Assembly: GCF_014635325.1 (NCBI RefSeq)
Contig: NZ_BMCT01000001.1
Location: forward strand, 1,703,743 to 1,767,742
From: Azorhizobium oxalatiphilum
Lineage (GTDB): Bacteria > Pseudomonadota > Alphaproteobacteria > Rhizobiales > Xanthobacteraceae
Direction: 5' to 3'
Length of the DNA: 64,000 nucleotides
The position numbers and the translations under genes were made by a program. Each line of letters begins with the position of its first letter. Position 1 is the first letter of the stretch. Under the pieces are notes generated by a model. It was not told the DNA's origin, did not search any database, and saw only the letters and a program-made list of their open reading frames with translations. Below are positions 50,915 to 58,095 of this stretch, one piece after another.

Positions 50915-51723
50915 GCGTCGTCTCGTTCCAGAAAGGCGGCCAGCGCCGCATTGAAGGCGGCGGGCTGCTCGATGTTGGGAAGGTGGCCGGCATCGGGAAT
51001 CTCCACGAAGCGGCCGTTGGGCACTGTGCCTGCCAGTTCGGTGAGCGTCTTCGGAAGCGCTCCATCCGCTGCACCGGCCAACATCAGTGCCGGACAGGCG
51101 AGGGCGGGTAGCCCGGCTCGGAGATCGAACGCCTGCAGGGCGCGCACGGCGCGGAGGAAGCCTTCCAGTGGTGTTCCGGTGATCATCGCGTGGACATGGG
51201 CTATCCCCGGGCCATTCGCTTCCAGATGCGCCGGCAGGAACCAACGCGACAGGGTCGGTCCCGCCAGACCTGCCATGCCCTCGGTACGGGCGATGGCGAT
51301 GCGGTCGTCCCAGGCCTGCGCGCCACCGGGGGGCGTTGCCGCCTGGCCGTCGGCCATGACGAGGCCGGCAACGCGCCCGGGATAGGCCAATGCAGCCCCG
51401 AGGCAGGTGGCCGCGCCCATGGAAATGCCGATCAGCTGGGCGTGGCCGATGTCGAAGGCATCCATAAGACGGATCAGGTCTTCGGCCAGTTGCTCCATGG
51501 TGCAATCGGAGGCGGGGATGCCGGTGCGCCCGTGGCCGCGCTGGTCATAGCGCAGGATGCGGAAGCGGCCAGCGAAGGCCGCGACCTGATCGTTCCACAT
51601 GGAGAGATCGGTCATCAGTGAATTGCTGAACACCAGCCATGGCGCGCCTTTTGCGCCATCCACGCGGCAATGGAAGGACAGGCCATCGATGTCGACGAAG
51701 CGGGTTTCGGAAACAGACATCAT
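50911..51723 (-). CDS. Alpha/beta hydrolase, 3-oxoadipate enol-lactonase-like
   Basis: A 270-residue hydrolase. The oxyanion region is F-S-N-S-L-M-T-D, the nucleophile elbow G-I-S-M-G-A (Ser near residue 100), and D-Q-R-G-H-G near 58-63 is typical. The acid is in G-A-A-D-G-A-L-P and the His in D-A-G-H-L-P-N near 245. The pattern is close to PcaD, which converts the enol-lactone of the beta-ketoadipate pathway. Because pcaIJF lie 4 kb away, a PcaD role is plausible, but its own operon suggests a related lactone. Confidence 0.8.
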   Translation of the reverse strand: MMSVSETRFVDIDGLSFHCRVDGAKGAPWLVFSNSLMTDLSMWNDQVAAFAGRFRILRYDQRGHGRTGIPASDCTMEQLAEDLIRLMDAFDIGHAQLIGISMGAATCLGAALAYPGRVAGLVMADGQAATPPGGAQAWDDRIAIARTEGMAGLAGPTLSRWFLPAHLEANGPGIAHVHAMITGTPLEGFLRAVRALQAFDLRAGLPALACPALMLAGAADGALPKTLTELAGTVPNGRFVEIPDAGHLPNIEQPAAFNAALAAFLERDDA

Positions 51724-51724
51724 G

Positions 51725-52330
51725 TCATCCCCGGAAATAGGGGGCGTAGAGATTGAACATCATGGCACCGGTACCGGTCACGCTGGCGAGCGCACTCCGC
51801 AGCGGCTCGATGGTCTGCGGCGCCGCGAATTCCGCCAGCAGCCAGATGCTGGTGCCTGTTGCCTCGGTCTGCTGGAACAGCCGGGCCTGCAGCAGATGCG
51901 GCAGGGGGCGGCAGGTCTCCTCCAGTGCGGACAGGAACGCGGGCTGGTGCAGCGCCGGCCGATAGCACGCTGCCAGCAGGCTCACTGCCTCCCCGGATGG
52001 GCGGGCGAGTACTCCGCCGGGATGCACCTGCTCGGCAACGACGCGCTGGCGGCCCATGGTGCGTGGCAGGATGCGCTTGCTCCACGGCGTGGAATTTCCC
52101 GCGGACACGGCGCGGTATGCATCCGTCTCCAGCGCGGCCGTGGAGGCGAGATCATATAGGGCGAGCCAGCGCGGCCAGCCGACGAGGCACACCCAGCGCG
52201 CGGCGCTCTCGAAGCCGGGCAGGGCGCGGCGCTGGGGGAAGTGCTCGGTGTCGTACCAATCGTTGAACTCTTCCTCCAGATTGGCCGGAGGCTCCATGGA
52301 GACGAGGAGAAGGCCCTTGTTGCCGGTCAT
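51725..52330 (-). CDS. EthD-like / dimeric alpha-beta barrel protein
   Basis: A 201-residue protein with two related halves. Each has a ferredoxin-like strand start (G-L-L-L-V-S-M-E-P and T-S-I-W-L-L-A-E-F) and the first has F-N-D-W-Y-D-T-E-H-F-P-Q-R, the W-Y-D-x-x-H motif of EthD/DUF4286-type proteins. Such proteins often assist degradation steps, act as isomerases or have no known reaction. It ends 1 base before the downstream hydrolase gene. ATG 52330 was chosen (MTGNKG); a start at 52339 is equally in frame. Confidence 0.65.
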   Translation of the reverse strand: MTGNKGLLLVSMEPPANLEEEFNDWYDTEHFPQRRALPGFESAARWVCLVGWPRWLALYDLASTAALETDAYRAVSAGNSTPWSKRILPRTMGRQRVVAEQVHPGGVLARPSGEAVSLLAACYRPALHQPAFLSALEETCRPLPHLLQARLFQQTEATGTSIWLLAEFAAPQTIEPLRSALASVTGTGAMMFNLYAPYFRG

Positions 52331-52342
52331 CGCACGCACTCC

Positions 52343-53155
52343 TCAGGCCCGAACCAAGGGGCTGTGTGTTGCCTTGGTGAAGAAGCCGTACAGGCGGGCG
52401 GCCATCTCTTCCGGTGCCTGCACCGGCATGATGTGGCCGCTGTCGATTTCGGCATAGGTCGCGTGCGGGATGAGCGCCGCCAGCTGACGTACCGCCTCTG
52501 GAGGGCGCAGGAGATCGTGGGTACCCGACAGCACGAGGCAAGGCTGGATCAGCTGCCCGAGGCGCTCCTCCAGCCGCACATCGGCCAGCGCCATATTGGC
52601 ATGGGCGTAGCCCACGGGGTCGTTGGCGAGAAAGCGGGCCCTGTAGGCGAGATAGGCAGCGGGATCGCGCCGCATCACTGGTGGGAAAGAGCGATCAAGG
52701 CTGGTATCGGTGATCGCGGCCATACCCTTGCTGATCGCGCGTTCAGAGCGTTCGGCAAGATAGCGTACGCGCTCACTTGCCACCGTCAGCGCGGGTGCGC
52801 AGAGCGCCAGGGCAGAAACCGCGTGCGGCGTTTCCAGCGCATGGGACACTGCGATGGCGGCACCAGCCGCAACACCCGCGATCATCACCGGTTCGGTGAG
52901 GCGGAACATTGCGAGCAACTGCCTCAGGTCGCTGATGTGATCGGCCAGGAAGAAGGGCGCGCGCGGCTTCTCGGACCAGCCAGCGCCGCGCTGGTCGTAG
53001 CGGAGCACACGGAACCGCTGTTCGAGTGCGGGCATCAGGCCATCGAAGCTCTCGAGTGTCCCACCGAGCTCGTGCAGAAGCACCAGCGTGTGCTCACCGC
53101 GACCGGAGAGCGTGTAGCGCAGGGTGACATGGTCGAGACCGATCCAGTTCATCAC
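52343..53155 (-). CDS. Alpha/beta hydrolase-fold protein lacking the nucleophile serine
   Basis: A 270-residue protein with the alpha/beta hydrolase layout: L-L-H-E-L-G-G-T oxyanion loop, D-Q-R-G-A-G-W-S at about 54-61, acid in G-T-H-D-L-L near 222, and His in D-S-G-H-I-M near 247. The nucleophile elbow reads I-A-G-V-A-A-G-A, so the usual Ser of G-x-S-x-G is Ala. The start is GTG 53155 or ATG 53152; both are equally spaced from AGGA. First gene of the catabolic operon, divergent from the LysR gene. A loss of hydrolase activity or a different chemistry is likely. Confidence 0.8.
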   Translation of the reverse strand: MMNWIGLDHVTLRYTLSGRGEHTLVLLHELGGTLESFDGLMPALEQRFRVLRYDQRGAGWSEKPRAPFFLADHISDLRQLLAMFRLTEPVMIAGVAAGAAIAVSHALETPHAVSALALCAPALTVASERVRYLAERSERAISKGMAAITDTSLDRSFPPVMRRDPAAYLAYRARFLANDPVGYAHANMALADVRLEERLGQLIQPCLVLSGTHDLLRPPEAVRQLAALIPHATYAEIDSGHIMPVQAPEEMAARLYGFFTKATHSPLVRA

Positions 53156-53256
53156 GAGGCAAGTCCTAGGGAGGGTTTGACGGGGCGCGAGGCGGCTGCC
53201 AAAACAGCTGCCATCGCGTCCGCCGTTGCGGCCGCAGCCGCCGATGGAGGCGTCCC

Positions 53257-54198
53257 ATCGACATCCGGGGACTTCGCTATTTCGTGCAGGTGGCCCGCGC
53301 CGGCAGCGTCAGCCGCGCCTCGACCATCCTGAATGTGGCCCAGCCGGCCCTGAGCCGCCAGTTGATGAAGCTGGAGGAGGAACTGGGCGTGAGCCTCCTG
53401 GTGCGCCATGGGCGCGGTGTGCGCCTGACCCGCGCCGGCAGCTCGCTGCTGGAGCATGCCAATGCCGTGCTGCGGCAGGTGGACCAGATCGCCGAGCTGG
53501 TGCGCGCGCCGGAGACGAGCTTCGCCGGTCACGTTGTGCTTGGGGTGCCGCCGGCGGCGGGGCTGCTGATCGCGCCGGTGGTGGTGGAAATCCTGCGCGA
53601 GCGCTGGCCGCATGCCTCCATCACCGTGCGCGAGGGCATCAGCACCTCGCTGGAGGAATGGCTGCTGGACCGTCGCCTCGATCTTGCGATCCTCTACAAC
53701 GCTCCACCATTGGACGGAATCGTTCTGACTCCCATCCTGCATGAGCGGATGGTGGTGGCCGGGCCGGCATCCGAGGTGGAAATGAGCGGCCGCTCGATCC
53801 GCTGGCGTGATCTTTCGTCCCTGCCGCTCATCCTGCCCTCGCTGCCGCACAGCAACCGGCGCCTGATCGAACAGGCGGCGATCCAGCGCAGCGCCCATCT
53901 CGATGTCGTGTTCGAGGTAGACAGCGTCACCATGACCAAGGCCATGGTGAAGCGGGGCCTGGGCTGGACGATCCTCGCCCACGCCGCGGTGGCGGCGGAA
54001 GCGGAGCGCGGCGAAATGACGGTGCGGGTCATCGACCGGCCGCCGCTCATTTCCACGGTCTCTATCGGCATGCCGATGGAGACCCAGTCGCGCAGCCAGT
54101 CGCAGGAGCTGTTTCAGGTTGTCCGCGGCGTGATGATCGAGCGCGTCGCCGCGGGCGTCTGGTATGGCGCGAAGGTGGTGGACGACTACGTCCGCTGA
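53257..54198 (+). CDS. LysR-family regulator with probable ATC start codon
   Basis: About 313 residues. The helix-turn-helix (ISRASTILNV-type, V-S-R-A-S-T-I-L-N-V-A-Q-P-A-L-S-R-Q) lies at about residues 17-35, and the effector domain from about 90 to 290. The first in-frame GTG (53284) would cut off the first helix. The family start (M-D-I-R-x-L-R-Y-F) aligns with ATC GAC ATC CGG at 53257, which has a GGAGG six bases upstream. No ATG exists in frame. It is divergent from the six-gene catabolic operon and probably regulates it. See the findings. Confidence 0.8.
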   Translation: MDIRGLRYFVQVARAGSVSRASTILNVAQPALSRQLMKLEEELGVSLLVRHGRGVRLTRAGSSLLEHANAVLRQVDQIAELVRAPETSFAGHVVLGVPPAAGLLIAPVVVEILRERWPHASITVREGISTSLEEWLLDRRLDLAILYNAPPLDGIVLTPILHERMVVAGPASEVEMSGRSIRWRDLSSLPLILPSLPHSNRRLIEQAAIQRSAHLDVVFEVDSVTMTKAMVKRGLGWTILAHAAVAAEAERGEMTVRVIDRPPLISTVSIGMPMETQSRSQSQELFQVVRGVMIERVAAGVWYGAKVVDDYVR

Positions 54199-54524
54199 CA
54201 TCGGGCGCGGCTCACTCGGCCTTGGCCGATGCCGGTTCGCCGGTGGCGGTGTCCGGTCGGGAGGCTGCGGATGGCATGGAGAGCTCAGCCATACCAAGCA
54301 ACGGGCAGAGGCCGTCGCGTGGTAGAGCGCGCATCGTGTGCGCATCAAGCTGGCGTAAGCGGGCCATGGTGGACTTCACTCTCTTGATAATGCAGATGGC
54401 TTGGTGCCGATTTCTCGTCGCCTGCATTACAAGCCCGGCGTGTCGGCCATGTCCAAGTCAATTGGAGGATACATTTCCATGCCGTAATGGCATGGCTCCT
54501 CCGGCCTCCTGCAGCAATGGAGCC
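54199..54524. other. Short intergenic region between LysR and IclR genes
   Basis: About 325 bases. A minus-strand ORF (54212-54427) could encode a 51-residue protein from ATG 54367, but its ribosome-binding site is poor and no family fits. A T/C-rich stretch near 54430-54490 may hold a terminator. Nothing else seen. Confidence 0.4.
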
Positions 54525-55280
54525 TCAAGGGAGGAGAGGACGCAGCTCTGCCTGCACGTGCCGCATGAGCGGAAGGTAACGCTCTGGCATGTCACGGGCG
54601 TCGATCGCAGCCGCGGGCGCGCCGATGTTCAGGGCAGCGATCACGCGTCCGCGTGCGTCCATGAGCGGAATGGCGATGGAGCACAGGCCCAGTTCCAGCT
54701 CCTGGTCGATGACCGCATAGCCCTGCTCCCGCACCCGGGCGAGCTCGGCCAGGAGATCGGGCCGGGCAACCTTGGTGTGAGGCGTCAGCGGCCGAAGCTC
54801 GGAACGGTCGAGCACCGCCAGCATCTGCTCCTGCGGCAATGCGGCGAGCAGTACCCGTCCCATGGAGGCGCACCATGCCGGAAGCCGCGAGCCGGGCACA
54901 AGATTGATGGACATGACTCGCTTCTGCGAGGCGCGGGCGATGTAGACGACTTCCGACCCTTCCAGAACGCTGGCCGAAGCGCTTTGCCCCACCTCCTTCG
55001 ATAGCGCCTCCAGATGGGGCTGGAGCAACTGCGGCAGCGGCGTCACCGACAGATAGGCATGGCCGAGCCGCAGCACCTTGGGGGTCAGCTCGAAATGCTT
55101 GCCGTCATAGTGGGCGTAGCCGAGTTCCGCGAGGGTCAGCAGGCAACGGCGCGCTGTCGCGCGGTCGAGGCCGGTCGCCTCGGACATTTGCGCGATGGTC
55201 ATGCCCGGCTGGCCGGAGCCGAACGCTTCCATCACCCGCAGGCCCTTGGCGAGACCACCCACGAAATCCGTCTGCTTCAT
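54525..55280 (-). CDS. IclR-family regulator (PcaR/PobR-like)
   Basis: A 251-residue regulator. The N-terminal winged helix (residues 8-65: F-V-G-G-L-A-K-G-L-R-V-M-E-A-F, then L-D-R-A-T-A-R-R-C-L-L-T-L) is typical of the PcaR/PobR/CatR subgroup. The C-terminal IclR effector domain (about 75-250) has the S-M-G-R-V-L-L-A and E-L-G-L-C-S-I-A-I-P motifs. It is divergent from pcaI; the large inverted repeat between them is its likely operator. The coinducer is probably beta-ketoadipate or protocatechuate, by family knowledge. Confidence 0.88.
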   Translation of the reverse strand: MKQTDFVGGLAKGLRVMEAFGSGQPGMTIAQMSEATGLDRATARRCLLTLAELGYAHYDGKHFELTPKVLRLGHAYLSVTPLPQLLQPHLEALSKEVGQSASASVLEGSEVVYIARASQKRVMSINLVPGSRLPAWCASMGRVLLAALPQEQMLAVLDRSELRPLTPHTKVARPDLLAELARVREQGYAVIDQELELGLCSIAIPLMDARGRVIAALNIGAPAAAIDARDMPERYLPLMRHVQAELRPLLP

Positions 55281-55296
55281 CGATCATTGTCCTGAG

Positions 55297-55333
55297 TTGT
55301 GCGATATTTGAACAAATATCGCATATCGCACAA
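55297..55333. promoter_or_regulatory. IclR/PcaR operator with nested inverted repeats
   Basis: Outer repeat TTGTGCGATAT (55297-55307) and ATATCGCACAA (55323-55333) is perfect. Inside it GCGATATTTG-AA-CAAATATCGC (55301-55322) is a second perfect palindrome. Half-sites recur three times, consistent with cooperative binding. It overlaps the predicted promoter of pcaI. Confidence 0.75.
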
Positions 55334-55336
55334 TAT
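55308..55336 (+). promoter_or_regulatory. Predicted promoter of pcaIJF
   Basis: TTGAAC (55308-55313), 17 bases, CAATAT (55331-55336). It is entirely inside the operator, so regulator binding would control it directly. Confidence 0.5.
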
Positions 55337-55416
55337 CCTTGCTGTCGATGGGAGCACGGATTTATCCGTGGTGCAGGCCAGCACGCCGAAATGGCGTGGA
55401 CGCCGGGAGGACGTGC

Positions 55417-56124
55417 ATGGACAAGACGGTCAGGGATCTGGCCGCGGCGGTTTCCGGGATCGGAAACGGCGCCACGGTGATGATTGGCGGTTTCGGCGGC
55501 GCCGGTGCGCCGATCGAGCTGATCCACGCGCTCATCGACAAGGGGCCGAAGGGCCTTACGGTGATCAACAACAACGCCGGCAACGGCAGGATCGGCATCG
55601 CGGCAATGATCGATGCCGGCATGGTGCGCAAGATGGTGTGCTCGTTCCCGCGCTCATCCGACCCACGCGCTTTCACGGATCGCTATCTGGCGGGCGAGAT
55701 CGAGCTGGAGCTGGTGCCGCAGGGCACGCTGGCCGAGCGCATCCGGGCGGGCGGCGCCGGCATTCCCGCTTTCTACACCCCCACCAGCTACGGCACGGAA
55801 CTGGCCGACGGCAAGCCGGTGGCCGAGTTCGACGGCCGGTCCTATGTGCAGGAGCGTTGGCTGAAGGCGGACTTCGCGCTCATCAAGGCGCATCTGGCCG
55901 ACCCCCACGGCAACCTCACCTACAATATGGCCGCCCGCAACTTCAGCCCGTTGATGTGCATGGCTGCTGCCCAGACCATCGTGCAGGCCGCACGCATCGT
56001 GCCGGCCGGCGAGATCAATCCTGAGCACGTGGTCACGCCCGGCATTTTCGTGGACCGGGTGGTGGAGGTCGCGGACGCGCGACAGGAAGAGGAACTGATC
56101 CGGGCGGGAGCGGCCTACGCATGA
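55417..56124 (+). CDS. pcaI: 3-oxoadipate CoA-transferase subunit A
   Basis: A 235-residue alpha subunit. It has the family G-G-F-G-G-A-G-A-P start motif (residues 24-32), the N-N-N-A-G-N-G segment, and C-S-F-P-R near 80-84. With subunit B it moves CoA from succinyl-CoA to beta-ketoadipate, making 3-oxoadipyl-CoA. ATG 55417 follows GGGAGG at 6 bases; the frame extends upstream without support. Overlaps pcaJ by 4 bases. Confidence 0.9.
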   Translation: MDKTVRDLAAAVSGIGNGATVMIGGFGGAGAPIELIHALIDKGPKGLTVINNNAGNGRIGIAAMIDAGMVRKMVCSFPRSSDPRAFTDRYLAGEIELELVPQGTLAERIRAGGAGIPAFYTPTSYGTELADGKPVAEFDGRSYVQERWLKADFALIKAHLADPHGNLTYNMAARNFSPLMCMAAAQTIVQAARIVPAGEINPEHVVTPGIFVDRVVEVADARQEEELIRAGAAYA

Positions 56125-56816
56125 CACAAGACATCGATACACGCAGCGACGGCAAGCTCTCCAACGCCCAGATCGCCTGGCGTGCGGCGCAGGACATTGC
56201 CGATGGCGCCTATGTGAACCTCGGCATCGGCTTTCCCGAGATGGTGGCCAACTATCAGGTGCCCGGCCGCGAGGTGATTTTCCACACCGAGAACGGCATC
56301 CTGAACTTCGGCGCCCCTCCGGCGCAGGGGCAGGAAGACTGGGATCTCATCAATGCCGGCAAGCGGGCGGTGACGCTTAATCCGGGAGCTGCCTTCTTCC
56401 ACCACGCGGACAGCTTCGCCATGGTGCGCGGCGGCCATCTGGATGTGGCGATCCTCGGTGCCTATCAGGTGTCCCAGCAGGGCGACCTCGCCAACTGGCG
56501 CGTGGGCAGCAAGGGCGTGCCCGCAGTGGGGGGCGCCATGGATCTGGTGCATGGAGCCAAGCAGGTCTTCGTCATCACCGAGCACCAGACAAAGTCCGGC
56601 GAACCCAAGCTGGTGGAGTCCTGCGCCTTTCCGCTGACCGGAGTTGCCTGCGTTACCCGCGTCTATACCAGCCATGCGGTGGTGGACATCCGGGACGGGC
56701 ATTTCGTGCTGCGCGAGAAGCTGCCGGCGCTCTCCATGGAGGCCCTTCAGGGCATGACCGGCGCGAAGCTCCATCTCGACGGCCCCGTGGCCGATCTCGT
56801 CGCGCCCGAGCTGTGA
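56121..56816 (+). CDS. pcaJ: 3-oxoadipate CoA-transferase subunit B
   Basis: A 231-residue beta subunit with the catalytic Glu57 in H-T-E-N-G-I-L and the G-I-G-F-P-E-M-V motif at about residues 36-43. The V-x-S-K-G-x-P-A-V-G-G-A-M-D motif follows. It forms the active enzyme with PcaI. ATG overlaps the pcaI stop, typical of coupled CoA-transferase subunits. Confidence 0.92.
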   Translation: MTQDIDTRSDGKLSNAQIAWRAAQDIADGAYVNLGIGFPEMVANYQVPGREVIFHTENGILNFGAPPAQGQEDWDLINAGKRAVTLNPGAAFFHHADSFAMVRGGHLDVAILGAYQVSQQGDLANWRVGSKGVPAVGGAMDLVHGAKQVFVITEHQTKSGEPKLVESCAFPLTGVACVTRVYTSHAVVDIRDGHFVLREKLPALSMEALQGMTGAKLHLDGPVADLVAPEL

Positions 56817-56827
56817 GCGGGGATGCC

Positions 56828-58033
56828 ATGACTGAAGCTTATATCTGCGACTATATCCGCACGCCTATCGGCCGCTTCGGCGGCGGGCTCTCCAGCGTGC
56901 GTGCCGACGATCTAGGCGCCATCCCGCTCAAGGCGCTGATGGGGCGCCATGCCGGCCTCGACTGGGAACGGGTGGACGATGTCATCTTCGGCTGCGCCAA
57001 TCAGGCCGGCGAGGACAATCGCAACGTTGCCCGCATGTCGTTGTTGCTGGCTGGCCTGCCTCTGTCCGTGGGCGGCACCACAATCAACCGCCTGTGCGGC
57101 TCGGGCATGGACGCGCTGGCCACCGCTGCACGCGCCATCAAGGCAGGCGAGGCCGATCTGGTGATCGCCGGCGGTGTCGAGAGCATGAGCCGCGCACCAT
57201 TCGTGATGCCGAAGGCGGACGTGGCTTTCTCGCGTCGGGCGGAGATCCACGACACCACCATCGGGTGGCGCTTCGTCAATCCGCAGATGAAGGAGATGTA
57301 TGGCGTCGATTCCATGCCTGAGACCGGCGACAACGTGGCGATCGACTACAAGGTCTCCCGCGAGGATCAGGACGCCTTCGCCCATCGCAGCCAGGAGAAG
57401 GCAGCGGCCGCGCAGGCCAATGGCCGGCTTGCCCGCGAGATCACGCCCATCAGCCTGCCACAGAAGAAAGGCGATCCGCTGGTGGTAGAGCGGGACGAGC
57501 ACCCGCGCCTCTCCAGCCTGGATAGTCTGGCGAAGCTGAAGCCGGTGAACCGCATGGCGGGCGCCACCGTGACGGCGGGCAACGCCTCGGGCGTGAATGA
57601 CGGCGCGGCGGCCCTCATGGTCGCTTCGGAGGCGGCCGTAAAGGCACATGGCCTCACGCCTATTGCTCGTGTGCTTGGTGGGGCGGTGGCCGGTGTGCCG
57701 CCGCGGGTCATGGGGATCGGCCCGGCACCGGCGAGCCAGAAGCTCATGGCACGGCTCGGCCTCACGCAGGAGCAGTTCGACGTGATCGAACTGAACGAGG
57801 CCTTTGCCTCGCAGGGGCTGGCAACGTTGCGCCTGCTGGGCATCGCGGATGCTGATCCGCGCGTCAATCGCAATGGTGGCGCCATTGCGCTGGGCCATCC
57901 GCTCGGCATGTCCGGCGCGCGTATCTCCGGAACGGCGGCGCTGGAACTGTCGCTGGGCGGGGGACGCCTCGCACTCGCCACCATGTGTATCGGCGTCGGT
58001 CAGGGTATCGCGATGGCGTTGGAGCGCGCCTGA
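56828..58033 (+). CDS. pcaF: 3-oxoadipyl-CoA thiolase
   Basis: A 401-residue thiolase that splits 3-oxoadipyl-CoA into succinyl-CoA and acetyl-CoA, the last step of the beta-ketoadipate pathway. Active-site Cys90 is in N-R-L-C-G-S-G; the G-H-P-L-G motif and C-I-G-V-G-Q-G hold the other catalytic residues. ATG 56828 was preferred to GTG 56813 because the domain begins there. The operon pcaI-pcaJ-pcaF ends in a perfect terminator. Confidence 0.93.
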   Translation: MTEAYICDYIRTPIGRFGGGLSSVRADDLGAIPLKALMGRHAGLDWERVDDVIFGCANQAGEDNRNVARMSLLLAGLPLSVGGTTINRLCGSGMDALATAARAIKAGEADLVIAGGVESMSRAPFVMPKADVAFSRRAEIHDTTIGWRFVNPQMKEMYGVDSMPETGDNVAIDYKVSREDQDAFAHRSQEKAAAAQANGRLAREITPISLPQKKGDPLVVERDEHPRLSSLDSLAKLKPVNRMAGATVTAGNASGVNDGAAALMVASEAAVKAHGLTPIARVLGGAVAGVPPRVMGIGPAPASQKLMARLGLTQEQFDVIELNEAFASQGLATLRLLGIADADPRVNRNGGAIALGHPLGMSGARISGTAALELSLGGGRLALATMCIGVGQGIAMALERA

Positions 58034-58054
58034 GGCCGTCGGAAAACTTGGCGC

Positions 58055-58084
58055 AACCTCCGGCCCGATGGGGCCGGAGGTTTT
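58055..58084. terminator. Bidirectional terminator between pcaF and the GMC gene
   Basis: A perfect 12-bp stem AACCTCCGGCCC / GGGCCGGAGGTT with loop GATG, followed by TTCG; both convergent genes end beside it. Confidence 0.85.
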
Positions 58085-58095
58085 CGTATGGCCTG

